DNA of 64,000 bases from assembly GCF_007558815.1 (NCBI RefSeq), contig NZ_VLTJ01000020.1, forward strand, positions 62,001-126,000, read 5' to 3'. The stretch's first letter is position 1; every line of letters begins with the position of its first letter. The translations under genes were made by a program, and so were the position numbers. The notes beneath the pieces were generated by a model. That model saw nothing but the letters and a program-made list of their open reading frames with translations. It ran no database searches and was not told the DNA's origin. Of this stretch, positions 37,988-46,667 are shown one piece after another. The stretch comes from Verticiella sediminum (GTDB taxonomy: Bacteria > Pseudomonadota > Gammaproteobacteria > Burkholderiales > Burkholderiaceae_B).

Positions 37988-38983
37988 TCATTGGATGAAT
38001 TCGATAGCGTTCGCAATGCCCTGGACCGTGGCCAGCGGCACTTCGCCGATCACGGTCAACCAGAAATCGTCCAGTTGCCGACAATATACGCTCGTCGCGC
38101 CATACTCCGTCGGGCCCGGCGTGCGGGAGTCCGCCCCGCGGCGGTTCTCGATGAACACCGAGATCGCGGCGATACCGTCGGAGAGCAGCATCTGGCGCAC
38201 GTGCTTGTCGTGCTTGAGCGTGCGCTCCATCTGGCTGAGGGGCACGAAGCCCTGCGGCGCCGGGATGCGCCAGCCCGCGGCGAGCAGATCGACCGGGTCG
38301 CCGGGCTGCACCTCGCGCCAGGCCGAGATGTCGTGCCTGGGCTCGACCAGGGCCGGGTCCACGTCCTTGCCGATGCGAACCTCCGAGAAGGCCACCTGCT
38401 CGAGCACCGCGCCGCTCGCGTCCACCGTCTGCGCCTTCAGCAGCAGGCCGCTCGCCTCGTCGACGCACAGCTCGTAGCCCCAGCGGGCGTCGTCGCGCGG
38501 CTGCACATGCAGCACGCGGCAGGCCCGCCCGGCCACCCGGCCGGTCTCGTCCTCGAGGGTGATCGCATAGTGCTGGGCCAGGGTCCGGGCCTCGCCATGG
38601 AAGAACACCGGGAAATGTTCGGTCTCGCGCTTTTCCACCAGCACCATGCGCAGCTCCGGATAGATGCTGCGCACCTCGTCGTTCAGGCGCAGGAACTCAC
38701 GGTGAGGGCGCCCGTCGAGCGTCTCGACACGCTGGCGCTCGCCTTGCTTGTCGACCACGTGGGCCACCTGCGAGGAGGCCATCACGGCGCCCTGCTGGTA
38801 GGTGAAGACGCCGGCGTAATCCAGGGCATGGGCAGCGCGCTTCATGTGTTCCATGAGTTCGACGCCACGCGGATCGGACTCGGCAGCCTGGACGGATACA
38901 TGTACACAGCAGGCCGCGAGCAGGAGCGCCAGAGCGCTGCGCCACGCGCGGTTCGGCAACCGATATCGTAGAGTCAATGCCAT
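37988..38983 (-). CDS. rseB: RseB/MucB, periplasmic regulator of sigma-E
   Basis: Binds the periplasmic part of RseA and shields it from cleavage until envelope stress. 331 residues: signal peptide (ALALLLAACCVHVSVQAAE), then the MucB/RseB LolA-like domain (AHALDYAGVFTYQQG, EHFPVFFHGEA, GYELCVDEASGLLLK) and a C-terminal domain (VYCRQLDDFWLTVIGEVP). Its Shine-Dalgarno GGAGG, 5 nt before the ATG, is the end of an intergenic repeat copy. Confidence 0.93.
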   Translation of the reverse strand: MALTLRYRLPNRAWRSALALLLAACCVHVSVQAAESDPRGVELMEHMKRAAHALDYAGVFTYQQGAVMASSQVAHVVDKQGERQRVETLDGRPHREFLRLNDEVRSIYPELRMVLVEKRETEHFPVFFHGEARTLAQHYAITLEDETGRVAGRACRVLHVQPRDDARWGYELCVDEASGLLLKAQTVDASGAVLEQVAFSEVRIGKDVDPALVEPRHDISAWREVQPGDPVDLLAAGWRIPAPQGFVPLSQMERTLKHDKHVRQMLLSDGIAAISVFIENRRGADSRTPGPTEYGATSVYCRQLDDFWLTVIGEVPLATVQGIANAIEFIQ

Positions 38984-38986
38984 CTA

Positions 38987-39143
38987 GCCTCCGCCCGGCC
39001 GCCCGAAGGAGGCTGAAGCCCCCCGGGGGGCAGCGAACGTAGTGAGGAGCGTGGGGGTCGTGTCAGCCTCCGCCCGGCCGCCCGAAGGAGGCTGAAGCCC
39101 CCCCGGGGGGCAGCGAACGGTAGTGAGCGTGGGGGTCGTTTCA
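38987..39143 (-). repeat. Tandem pair of 79-bp intergenic repeats between rseA and rseB
   Basis: Two near-identical copies (38987-39065 and 39066-39143) run from the base after the rseA stop to 3 bp before the rseB start. On the minus strand each reads GACCCCCACGCTC-CACTACG, TTCGCTGCCCCCCGGGGGG, CTTCAGCCTCCTTCGGGCGG and GCCGGGCGGAGGCT. I know this type as an interspersed intergenic element in Burkholderiales; no coding function. Confidence 0.85.
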
Positions 39144-39145
39144 TC

Positions 39146-39679
39146 CTAGCGTTGGGCCACGTCCAGGCTGGCCTGCGTCCCCATGCCGCCCATGCCCGCC
39201 AGCAGCCGGTGGGCATCGAAGTAGTCGGCCAGTTGCGGCGTCAGGGTGCCGCTGGCGGATGCGGTCGCCGTACGCGTGGCGGACTGGCCGGCGCTGGCCT
39301 GCAGCACACCTGTCGTGGGCGCGATATAGGGCTGCGCGACCCAGGTCACGACGGCCACGGCGGCCGCCAGCGCGGCGCCCGGCACGACGTAGCGCAGGCC
39401 ATGGCGGCGCGCCGGCCGCGGCTGCGGCGCCACGATCGCAGGCTCGTCGGCCAGCGCGCGCGACATGCGCTCGGCGAAACCGCCGGACGGGTGCGCCAGC
39501 CCCTCGGAGCGCATGACGTCGCCGATCAGGTGGAAGGTATCCCAGTCGCGGGCCAATCCGGGGTGGCCACGCAGGCTCGCGGGCATCTCGTCTTCGCCGT
39601 CCATGAAGGCGGACAACGCGAGCAATGCCGCTTCGGCTCGATCCTCGGTGGCATCGTCGCGCATACGCACTGCGTTCAT
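39146..39679 (-). CDS. rseA: Anti-sigma-E factor RseA/MucA
   Basis: Membrane protein holding sigma-E inactive. 177 residues: an N-terminal cytoplasmic sigma-binding domain (ALSAFMDGEDE, WDTFHLIGDVMRS), one membrane helix (GLRYVVPGAALAAAVAVVTWV, about 95-115), and a periplasmic Ala/Thr/Ser-rich tail that would meet RseB. The start at 39679 has GGAG 8 nt upstream. Lies between rpoE and rseB, as expected. Confidence 0.92.
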   Translation of the reverse strand: MNAVRMRDDATEDRAEAALLALSAFMDGEDEMPASLRGHPGLARDWDTFHLIGDVMRSEGLAHPSGGFAERMSRALADEPAIVAPQPRPARRHGLRYVVPGAALAAAVAVVTWVAQPYIAPTTGVLQASAGQSATRTATASASGTLTPQLADYFDAHRLLAGMGGMGTQASLDVAQR

Positions 39680-39756
39680 GACGTTACTCCTCACATTTCA
39701 GCCCGCTATGACCGGGCCGAGACGAAGTGGTTCAATGGGTGCCGGGCGCGGTGGGG

Positions 39757-40356
39757 CTACCATCGTTTGTCGTCCGGAGTATCCAGCAAAGGGCGCAAGC
39801 GCCCCGCGATGGCTTCGCGCGCGCGAAAGATCCGCGAGCGCACCGTGCCGATCGGACACCCCATGGTCTGAGCGATCTCGTCATAGCTCAGGCCCTCGAT
39901 CTCGCGCAGCACGATGGCCGTGCGCAACTCTTCCGGCAAGGCATCGATCGCCTGATTGACGGTCTCGGCGATCTCGCGGCTGGCGAAGGCGGCCTCAGGG
40001 GTGTGGATATCGCTTAGGTTGTCGGTCTCGTCAAAAGTTTCGCCCTCCTCGGACTCGTACTGTTGACTGCCCGAAGGCCGCCGCCGGCTGGCCACCAGAT
40101 AGTTCTTGGCGGTGTTCACGGCAATGCGATAGAGCCAGGTGTAAAAGGCGCTCTCGCCCCGGAACTGCGGCAGCGCGCGATAGGCCTTGATGAAGGCCTC
40201 CTGCGCCACGTCCTCGACCTCGACCGGATCGCGGATGAGGCGCGAGAGCAGGCGCATGATCTTGCGCTGGTACTTGAGGACGAGCAACTCGAAGGCCTGC
40301 TTGTCGCCCCGCTGTACACGCTCGACCAGGGCGGCGTCGGCGTCGCGTTCGCTCAC
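39757..40356 (-). CDS. rpoE: RNA polymerase sigma-E factor RpoE (AlgU), GTG start
   Basis: ECF sigma factor for envelope stress. 199 residues with region 2 (AFELLVLKYQRKIMRLLSRL, VEDVAQEAFIKAYRAL, SAFYTWLYRIAVNTAKNYL) and region 4 (LPEELRTAIVLREIEGLSYD, GTVRSRIFRAREAI). The GTG at 40356 gives the usual SERDAD-type N-terminus and has AGGGAGG upstream; an ATG 13 codons earlier does not. The GTG overlaps the stop of the YgfX-like gene (GTGA). Confidence 0.94.
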   Translation of the reverse strand: MSERDADAALVERVQRGDKQAFELLVLKYQRKIMRLLSRLIRDPVEVEDVAQEAFIKAYRALPQFRGESAFYTWLYRIAVNTAKNYLVASRRRPSGSQQYESEEGETFDETDNLSDIHTPEAAFASREIAETVNQAIDALPEELRTAIVLREIEGLSYDEIAQTMGCPIGTVRSRIFRAREAIAGRLRPLLDTPDDKRW

Positions 40357-40715
40357 GGCGCCCGCCTCCCTGGATGCGGCGCAGCGCTGGCGCACCAGCG
40401 CGCCGCGATCTGCAGGCGGCGCCAGGTATCGGCGTCATAGCCCGGCCGCCAGAGCGTCACGCGCACGCGCCGCGCATGGCGCGCACGCGCGCTGCGCGAG
40501 TGAACCGGGCCGCCCACGCTCAACCAGGCGCGCGCCGGCCCGAAATCCAGCCGATCGGGGCGGATCGAGAGCCAGCCGCCGCCGGGCTGCTGCAGGTGCC
40601 AGACGCCGGAAGCTTCCACGCGGACCCGGCGTGCGCGCCATGGCCAGGCACGGCGCACGGCGACGGCCGCGATACCGGGAAAGGAGAACGCTGCTGCGCC
40701 TGCGGGCTGGGTCAA
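40353..40715 (-). CDS. YgfX-like small protein between fabF and rpoE
   Basis: A 120-residue frame between the fabF stop and rpoE, with a proposed TTG start one base after the fabF TAA. The C-terminal half resembles the YgfX/CptA family: a basic beta-rich core (ARRVRVEASGVWHLQQPGGG, LDFGPARAWLSVGG), then VRVTLWRPGYDADTWRRLQI, comparable to the family end L-L-DSM---WR-LRR-L. The N-terminal membrane hairpin of typical YgfX is much reduced. Tight overlaps on both sides argue for translation; the start codon is uncertain. Confidence 0.5.
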   Translation of the reverse strand: MTQPAGAAAFSFPGIAAVAVRRAWPWRARRVRVEASGVWHLQQPGGGWLSIRPDRLDFGPARAWLSVGGPVHSRSARARHARRVRVTLWRPGYDADTWRRLQIAARWCASAAPHPGRRAP

Positions 40716-40716
40716 G

Positions 40717-41946
40717 TTACACCCGGCGAACCAGCATCGAACCGTTGGTACCGCCAAAGCCGAACGAATTGGAGAGCGCGCAGTCGATCTGCATGGGCCG
40801 CGCCTCGTTGGCGCAGTAGTCCAGGTCGCACTCCGCATCCTGGTTGAAGATGTTGATGGTGGGCGGCGAGATCTGGTGATGCACGGCCAGCGTGGTGAAC
40901 ACCGCCTCGATGCCCCCCGCCGCGCCCAGCAGGTGGCCGGTCATGGACTTGGTGGAGTTCACGACGAGCTTGCGCGCGTGGTCGCCGAAGGCCAGCTTGA
41001 GCGCCTCGGTCTCGTTCTTGTCGCCCAGCGGCGTGGACGTGCCGTGCGCGTTCACGTACTGCACGTCTTCGGGATTGATGCCGGCGTTGGCGAGCGCATT
41101 CAGCATGCCGCGGCGCGGGCCGTCGCGATCCGGCGCGGTGATGTGATGCGCATCGGCGCTCATGCCGTAACCGGAGAACTCGCCGTAGATGCGCGCGCCG
41201 CGCGCCTTGGCGTGCTCGTATTCCTCGAGCACCAGCACCCCGGCGCCCTCGCCCAGCACGAAGCCGTCGCGATCCTTGTCCCAGGGGCGCGAGGCCGTGG
41301 TCGGATCGTCGTTGCGCGTGGACAGCGCCCGGGCCGCGGCAAAGCCGCCGATGCCCAGCGGCGACACCGTGGACTCGGCGCCGCCGGCGAGCATGACATC
41401 GGCGTCGCCGTACTCGATCAGCCGGGCCGCGTCGCCGATGCAATGCAGCCCGGTGGTGCAGGCCGAGACCACCGAATAGTTCGGGCCCTTCATGCCGTAC
41501 AGGATCGAGAGCTGACCGGAGATCATGTTGATCAGCGAACCGGGCACGAAGAAGGGCGAGATGCGGCGCGGGCCGCGAGCCATCAGCTCGGCGTGGGTTT
41601 CCTCGATGCGCGGCAGGCCGCCGATGCCGGAGCCGACCACCACGCCGATGCGGGTGGCGTTCTCCTCGGTGACCTCCAGGCCGCTGTCGCGCCAGGCCTG
41701 CGCGCCGGCCGCGATGCCGTAATGGATGAAGGTGTCCATCTGCCGCGCTTCCTTGGCAGGGATGTAGGCACCGATGTCGAAATCGCGGACTTCGCCCGCG
41801 ATGTGACAGTTGAAGGGGGTCGCGTCGAAACGGGTGATCGTGCCGATACCCGAGCGCCCGTTGACGATGTTGTCCCAGGCCGTCTTGATGTCGTTGCCAA
41901 CGGGGGAGACGATCCCAAGGCCAGTGATCACGACACGTCGCTTCAC
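40717..41946 (-). CDS. fabF: 3-oxoacyl-ACP synthase II FabF, GTG start
   Basis: Elongating condensing enzyme of type II fatty acid synthesis. 409 residues with catalytic Cys in VVSACTTGLHCIG (about 163), His in NAHGTSTPLGD and His in STKSMTGHLLGAAG. The GTG at 41946 yields the conserved KRRVVITGLG N-terminus and has GAGGAG 7 nt upstream. It follows acpP after a 285-bp gap that contains a hairpin. Confidence 0.96.
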   Translation of the reverse strand: MKRRVVITGLGIVSPVGNDIKTAWDNIVNGRSGIGTITRFDATPFNCHIAGEVRDFDIGAYIPAKEARQMDTFIHYGIAAGAQAWRDSGLEVTEENATRIGVVVGSGIGGLPRIEETHAELMARGPRRISPFFVPGSLINMISGQLSILYGMKGPNYSVVSACTTGLHCIGDAARLIEYGDADVMLAGGAESTVSPLGIGGFAAARALSTRNDDPTTASRPWDKDRDGFVLGEGAGVLVLEEYEHAKARGARIYGEFSGYGMSADAHHITAPDRDGPRRGMLNALANAGINPEDVQYVNAHGTSTPLGDKNETEALKLAFGDHARKLVVNSTKSMTGHLLGAAGGIEAVFTTLAVHHQISPPTINIFNQDAECDLDYCANEARPMQIDCALSNSFGFGGTNGSMLVRRV

Positions 41947-42204
41947 AGAACACTCCTCGCGAGGGCTGCGGCCCCTGCGTAAATTCTTATCAAAACCCCG
42001 GGCCAACGCAGACAGGCGGCATGAGACTCCCCGCGCCGCCTGGCTGCGTCCGCATTCACGCCGGAGCGCCCGCCGCCTTGACGGCCGGCAAAGCACCAGA
42101 CCCGGACCTCGAACCCCTTGGGGGAGCGTCCCGGCGCTGCGCGTGGCGCCCCCGACTGCTGCGTGGCGGTACCGGCGGCTTGCGCCACCGGGCCGGATCT
42201 GACG

Positions 42205-42223
42205 GGCAGGCGCGCCGCCTGCC
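42205..42223 (-). terminator. Hairpin between acpP and fabF
   Basis: GGCAGGCG - CGC - CGCCTGCC, a perfect 8-bp stem 9 nt behind the acpP stop. No T-tract. It could reduce read-through from acpP, whose product is needed in large excess over FabF. The rest of 41947-42231 shows no gene. Confidence 0.45.
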
Positions 42224-42231
42224 GTGTGGTT

Positions 42232-42471
42232 TTACTTCTTGAGGTTGGCGCTGATGTAGTTCAGCACGAGCTGCACCGTGGTGAGCTTCTCGGCCTCTTC
42301 GTCGGGGATCTCGGTCTCGAACTCGTCTTCGAGGGCCATGACGAGTTCCACCATGTCGAGCGAATCGGCACCCAGGTCGTCAACGAAAGAAGATTCGTTC
42401 TTCACTTCGGCTTCATTGACGCCGAGTTGTTCAGCGACGATTTTCTTTACGCGCTGTTCGATGCTTTCCAT
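42232..42471 (-). CDS. acpP: Acyl carrier protein
   Basis: 79-residue acidic carrier of growing acyl chains. The phosphopantetheine serine lies in [17 protein letters not shown] (Ser37). The start at 42471 has GGAG upstream and gives the usual [13 protein letters not shown]-terminus. Flanked by fabG and fabF in the standard order and served by its own probable promoter. Confidence 0.98.
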   Translation of the reverse strand: MESIEQRVKKIVAEQLGVNEAEVKNESSFVDDLGADSLDMVELVMALEDEFETEIPDEEAEKLTTVQLVLNYISANLKK

Positions 42472-42499
42472 GCAGATCTCCAAAGGTCAAATCTTGCGA

Positions 42500-42505
42500 A
42501 TTATA
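42500..42505 (-). promoter_or_regulatory. Probable acpP promoter -10 element
   Basis: A perfect TATAAT (minus strand) sits 29 bp upstream of the acpP ATG, behind the fabG hairpin. No good -35 is visible at 16-18 bp, so strength is uncertain. It would allow acpP transcription independent of the upstream fab genes. Confidence 0.5.
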
Positions 42506-42567
42506 GCCAAGTGCCGCAGGCTGCAGCAGCGGGCTGTGGTGGCACATTGCCGTTCTTTGCACGCTTT

Positions 42568-42601
42568 CCGCCTGCCGCGCCCGGATCGGCGCGGCAGGCG
42601 G
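42568..42601 (-). terminator. Strong hairpin just behind fabG
   Basis: A perfect 14-bp stem (42568-42581 with 42588-42601) and a 6-nt loop, beginning 5 nt after the fabG stop on the minus strand. No T-tract follows. Together with the acpP -10 element it suggests partial termination or transcript processing between fabG and acpP. Confidence 0.6.
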
Positions 42602-42606
42602 GTGAT

Positions 42607-43347
42607 TCAATTCATGTACATGCCGCCGTTGACATGCAGCGTGGCGCCGGTCACGTAGCCCGCGCCGGCAGAGCACAGGTAGGCGACGGCGTGCGCGATG
42701 TCCTCGGGCGCGCCGAGGCGGCCCAGGGGAATCTGGCTCATCAGCGCGTCGGTCTGGCCTTCGCCCAGCGCTCGTGTCATGTCGGTGTCGATGAAACCGG
42801 GTGCGATGCAATTGACTGTGATGTTGCGGCTGCCCAGTTCGCGCGCCAGGGCGCGCGTCATGCCGGCGACGCCCGCCTTGGCCGCCGCGTAGTTCGCCTG
42901 GCCCGCGTTGCCGCTGGCCCCCACCACCGAGGTGATATTGACGATCCGGCCCCAGCGCGCCTTCATCATGCCCTTCATGACGGCGCGCGACAAGCGAAAC
43001 ACGGCGGTGAGGTTGGTGTCGATGACCGCGCCCCAGTCGTCGTCCTTCATGCGCATCGCCAGCGTATCGCGGGTGATGCCGGCGTTGTTGACGAGGATCG
43101 CCGGGCCGCCGGCTTCGGATTTGCCGATCTCGGCGATCAGCGCGTCGACGGCGCCCGCGTCGGTGACATCGAGCACCACACCGCGCCCGCCATGCGGCGC
43201 GAGCGCTTCGGTGACGGTCCGGGCGCCCGCTTCACTGGTGGCCGTACCGACAACCAGCGCGCCGCGGGCGGCGAGTTCCAGTGCGATGGCGCGGCCGATG
43301 CCGCGCGTGGCGCCGGTGACGAGGGCAGTCTTGCCTTGCAGTTCCAT
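42607..43347 (-). CDS. fabG: 3-oxoacyl-ACP reductase FabG
   Basis: NADPH-dependent short-chain dehydrogenase reducing 3-ketoacyl-ACP. 246 residues with cofactor loop TGATRGIGRAIA, NNAGITRD, the serine in NITSVVGASGNAG, and catalytic YAAAKAG. The end AGYVTGATLHVNGGMYMN is typical of FabG. Between fabD and acpP. Confidence 0.96.
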   Translation of the reverse strand: MELQGKTALVTGATRGIGRAIALELAARGALVVGTATSEAGARTVTEALAPHGGRGVVLDVTDAGAVDALIAEIGKSEAGGPAILVNNAGITRDTLAMRMKDDDWGAVIDTNLTAVFRLSRAVMKGMMKARWGRIVNITSVVGASGNAGQANYAAAKAGVAGMTRALARELGSRNITVNCIAPGFIDTDMTRALGEGQTDALMSQIPLGRLGAPEDIAHAVAYLCSAGAGYVTGATLHVNGGMYMN

Positions 43348-43366
43348 GATTGTCCTTCGCTGCGGT

Positions 43367-44296
43367 TCAGGCGAGCGCGGCCAGAGCCGCGTCCAGCGAG
43401 GCCGGATCGGTGATGGCGAGCGCGGTGAGATCGCCGTCGATGCGCTTGACCAGGCCGGTCAGCACCTTGCCCGGGCCGCATTCGACGATATGGGTGACGC
43501 CCTGGGCCTTCATGGCCTGGACGGTCTCGACCCAGCGCACCGGATGCCAGGCCTGGCGCACCAGCGCATCGCGCACCTGGACGGGATCGCCTGGGGCTGC
43601 GACGTCGACGTTGTTGATGACGGGCACCTTCGGCGCCTGCAGCGCGGCCTCGGCCAGCGCCGTGGCCAGCACGTCGGCCGCGGGGCGCAGCAGGCTGCTG
43701 TGAAACGGCGCCGAGACCGGCAACGGCAGCGCGCGCTTGGCGCCGGCGGCCTTGGCCGCCTGGCAGGCGCGCTCGACGGCCGCCTTGTGCCCGGCGATCA
43801 CGACCTGGGCCGGCGCATTGAAGTTGACGGCTTCGACCACCTCGCCCTGGGCCGATTCGGCGCAGACCCGGCGCACCGTGTCGTCGTCCAGGCCGAGGAC
43901 CGCGGCCATGCCGCCCTGCCCCACCGGTACCGCCGACTGCATGGCGTCGGCGCGGATGCGCACCAGGCGCACACCGTCCTCGAGCGACAGCGCGCCGGCG
44001 GCAACCAGGGCGGTGTATTCGCCCAGGCTGTGGCCGGCCATGATGTCGGGCGTGCGCCCGCCCGCGGCCTGCCAGGCTGCGTAGACGGCGGCGCCCACGG
44101 TCAGCATGACCGGCTGGGTGTTGGTGGTGAGGTTCAGGTCTTCGGCCGGACCCTTGGCGATCAGGCCCGCGATGTCCTGACCCAGCGCCTGCCCGGCGCG
44201 CGCCAGCACATCGGCCACGGCGGCGTTGCCGGCGAAGGCATCGAGCATACCTGCCGACTGCGACCCCTGGCCGGGAAAGACGAAAGCAACTTTCAT
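43367..44296 (-). CDS. fabD: Malonyl-CoA:ACP transacylase FabD
   Basis: Loads malonyl groups on ACP. 309 residues: FPGQGSQSAGML at the N-terminus, nucleophile in AGHSLGEYTAL (Ser near 91), arginine in VRIRADAMQ, and histidine in SAPFHSSLL. Starts 73 bp behind the fabH stop. Confidence 0.96.
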   Translation of the reverse strand: MKVAFVFPGQGSQSAGMLDAFAGNAAVADVLARAGQALGQDIAGLIAKGPAEDLNLTTNTQPVMLTVGAAVYAAWQAAGGRTPDIMAGHSLGEYTALVAAGALSLEDGVRLVRIRADAMQSAVPVGQGGMAAVLGLDDDTVRRVCAESAQGEVVEAVNFNAPAQVVIAGHKAAVERACQAAKAAGAKRALPLPVSAPFHSSLLRPAADVLATALAEAALQAPKVPVINNVDVAAPGDPVQVRDALVRQAWHPVRWVETVQAMKAQGVTHIVECGPGKVLTGLVKRIDGDLTALAITDPASLDAALAALA

Positions 44297-44369
44297 GGAG
44301 ATCCCCGATGGCGCGCGCTGGCCTGCCGCGCCACCCCCGACGGCGTGACGCGGCGGCTACGCGTCGATG

Positions 44370-45359
44370 TTATAGACGGGCCAGCACGCTGCCCCAGGTG
44401 AAACCGCCGCCCACGCCCTGCATGAGCACGAGCTGGCCGGGCTGGACGCGCCCGTCGCGGCGGGCGGCGTCGAACGCCAGCGGCACGCTGGCCGCCGAGG
44501 TGTTGGCGTGCTGGTCGACGGTGACGACGACGTTCTCGGCGGGCAGCGCGAGCTTGCGCGCGAGCGCATTGATGATGCGCACGTTGGCCTGGTGCGGCAC
44601 GGCCCAGCGGATGTCTTCCAGCGCCACGCCGGCAGTCGCGCAGGCCTCGCGGGCCGACTGCGCGAGCACGTTGACGGCGAGCTTGAACACCGCCTGGCCA
44701 TCCATGCGCAGGAACGGGTCGCCGGTCACCTCGCCGTAGGCCACATTGCCCGCCGCGCACAGGATCCTGGTTTGCGAACCGTCGGCGTGCAGGTTCGCGG
44801 CGAGCACGCCGGGCGCCTGCGGACCCTCGTCCGCGCTCGCCTTGAGCACGACCGCGCCGGCGCCATCGCCGAACAGCACGCAGGTGCCGCGATCGTTCCA
44901 GTCGAGAATGCGGGAAAAGACTTCGGCGCCGATCACCAGCGCGCAGCGTGCGCGGCCGGCGGCGATCAGCGCGTCGGCGGTGGTGAGCGCGTACACGAAG
45001 CCGCTGCACACGGCCTGCACGTCGAACGCGGCGCCGCCGGCGATGCCCAGTTGCGACTGCACCAGGCAGGCCGTGCTCGGAAAGACGTAGTCGGGCGTGG
45101 ACGTGGCGACGATGATGAGATCGACCTCATCGGCCGCGACGCCGGCATCGCGCAGGGCGCTGCGCGCGGCCTCGGTCGCCAGCATGCTGGTGGTGACGCC
45201 GCGCTCGGCCAGATGGCGCTGGCGGATGCCGGTGCGCTCGACGATCCATTCGTTGGAAGTCTCGACGCCGCGCTCGGCCAGTTCGGCCGCGAGCATGTCG
45301 TTGGTCACAATGCGCGGCGGCAGAAAGCTGCCGCTGCCGGCGATCACGGATCGGGTCAT
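44370..45359 (-). CDS. fabH: 3-oxoacyl-ACP synthase III FabH
   Basis: Starts fatty acid chains by condensing acetyl-CoA with malonyl-ACP. 329 residues with catalytic Cys in [13 protein letters not shown], His in [11 protein letters not shown] and Asn in [12 protein letters not shown], and the C-terminal [12 protein letters not shown]. The ATG overlaps the plsX stop (ATGA). Confidence 0.96.
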   Translation of the reverse strand: MTRSVIAGSGSFLPPRIVTNDMLAAELAERGVETSNEWIVERTGIRQRHLAERGVTTSMLATEAARSALRDAGVAADEVDLIIVATSTPDYVFPSTACLVQSQLGIAGGAAFDVQAVCSGFVYALTTADALIAAGRARCALVIGAEVFSRILDWNDRGTCVLFGDGAGAVVLKASADEGPQAPGVLAANLHADGSQTRILCAAGNVAYGEVTGDPFLRMDGQAVFKLAVNVLAQSAREACATAGVALEDIRWAVPHQANVRIINALARKLALPAENVVVTVDQHANTSAASVPLAFDAARRDGRVQPGQLVLMQGVGGGFTWGSVLARL

Positions 45360-46384
45360 TGCCGAGTCTCCTCTGCGCGTTTCGTGAGTTGGGCCACGGC
45401 CAGCGCAGTCCGTTCCTGCAGCCCGCCCGCCACGGCGTCGTAGGCGCGCTGCAGCGCCCAGCCGAACGCATAGGCGTCGGCCGAGCCATGGCTCTTGACC
45501 ACCACGCCGCGCAGCCCGAGCAGCGCCGCGCCATTGTAGCGGCGCGAATCGACCTGCTCGCGAAAGCGGTTGAGCACCGGCGTGGCGAGCACGCCGGCCG
45601 CCATGGTGAGCGGCGTGCGACGGAATTCCTGGCGGATCATGGTCGAGATCATCCGTGCCAGACCTTCGGTGGCCTTCAACACGACGTTGCCGACGAAGCC
45701 GTCGCAGACGACCACGTCGACCGTGTCCTGGAAGATCTCGTTGCCTTCGACGTTGCCATGGAAGTTGAGCGTGCTGGCGCGCAGCATCTCCGCGGCTTCC
45801 TTGACGACGTCGTTGCCCTTGATGACTTCTTCGCCGACGTTGAGCAGGCCCACGCGCGGACGCTCGACCTGCTCCACCGCCGACACCAGGGCCGAGCCCA
45901 TGATCGCGAACTGGAGCAGGTGCTCGGCCGTGCAATCCACGTTGGCGCCCAGGTCGAGCACCGTGGTGGCCCCGCCATGCCCGTTGGGGATGGAGGCGGT
46001 GAGCGCCGGGCGGTCGATACCGTCCAGCATCTTGAGCACATAGCGCGTAATGGCCATCCAGGCGCCGGTGTTGCCGGCCGACAGGCAGGCGTCCGCCTGC
46101 CCTTCCTTGACCAGGGTGGCCGCCACGCGCATGGACGAGTCCTTCTTGCGGCGCAAGGCGACCTCGACCGGGTCGTCCATCTCGACGACTTCGGAGGCGG
46201 GCACGATGCTCACGCGCCCGCGCACGTCGGCAGGCGCCGAGGCGAGCTGCGCCTCGATGCCGTCAGGCCGGCCGACCAGCAGCAGCCTGACGCCCGGTTG
46301 ACGCTCGCAGAACGCCACGGCGGCGGGAACGGTCACGGGCAAGCCGTGATCGCCCCCCATGCAATCAATCGCAATACGGATCAT
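45356..46384 (-). CDS. plsX: Phosphate acyltransferase PlsX
   Basis: Makes acyl-phosphate from acyl-ACP for phospholipid synthesis. 342 residues with [14 protein letters not shown] at the N-terminus, [22 protein letters not shown] and [16 protein letters not shown], all family landmarks. Head of the fab gene series behind rpmF. Confidence 0.96.
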   Translation of the reverse strand: MIRIAIDCMGGDHGLPVTVPAAVAFCERQPGVRLLLVGRPDGIEAQLASAPADVRGRVSIVPASEVVEMDDPVEVALRRKKDSSMRVAATLVKEGQADACLSAGNTGAWMAITRYVLKMLDGIDRPALTASIPNGHGGATTVLDLGANVDCTAEHLLQFAIMGSALVSAVEQVERPRVGLLNVGEEVIKGNDVVKEAAEMLRASTLNFHGNVEGNEIFQDTVDVVVCDGFVGNVVLKATEGLARMISTMIRQEFRRTPLTMAAGVLATPVLNRFREQVDSRRYNGAALLGLRGVVVKSHGSADAYAFGWALQRAYDAVAGGLQERTALAVAQLTKRAEETRQ

Positions 46385-46413
46385 GTCCGCGAGCGCAGCC
46401 GGTGCCGCCGGGA

Positions 46414-46596
46414 TTATTCGTCGTTCTTGGTCTTGAGGACCTTGCGGCCACGGTAGAAACCGTTGGGCGAGATGTGGTGACGCAGGTGCAGCTCACCGGT
46501 GGTCGGTTCGACGGCGGTGGGCGGGTTGGTGAGGAAATCGTGCGAACGGTGCATGCCGCGCTTGGAGGGCGATTTCTTGTTTTGCTGAACAGCCAT
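46414..46596 (-). CDS. rpmF: Ribosomal protein bL32
   Basis: 60-residue large-subunit protein: [20 protein letters not shown], then [14 protein letters not shown]. It is the zinc-free type, without the CxxC pairs of some homologues. Lies between yceD and plsX as in most proteobacteria. Confidence 0.97.
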   Translation of the reverse strand: MAVQQNKKSPSKRGMHRSHDFLTNPPTAVEPTTGELHLRHHISPNGFYRGRKVLKTKNDE

Positions 46597-46667
46597 GATG
46601 ACTCCTGGAAAACGGCGCGCATTTTACGCGATGCAGGCCGCAATGGTTAAACGACAACAAACCCGGA

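Noticed and set aside
38987-39143. Possible CRISPR or small RNA cassette
   Set aside because: Only two contiguous copies with no spacer; matches a known style of Burkholderiales intergenic repeat, and no promoter or terminator of its own is visible.
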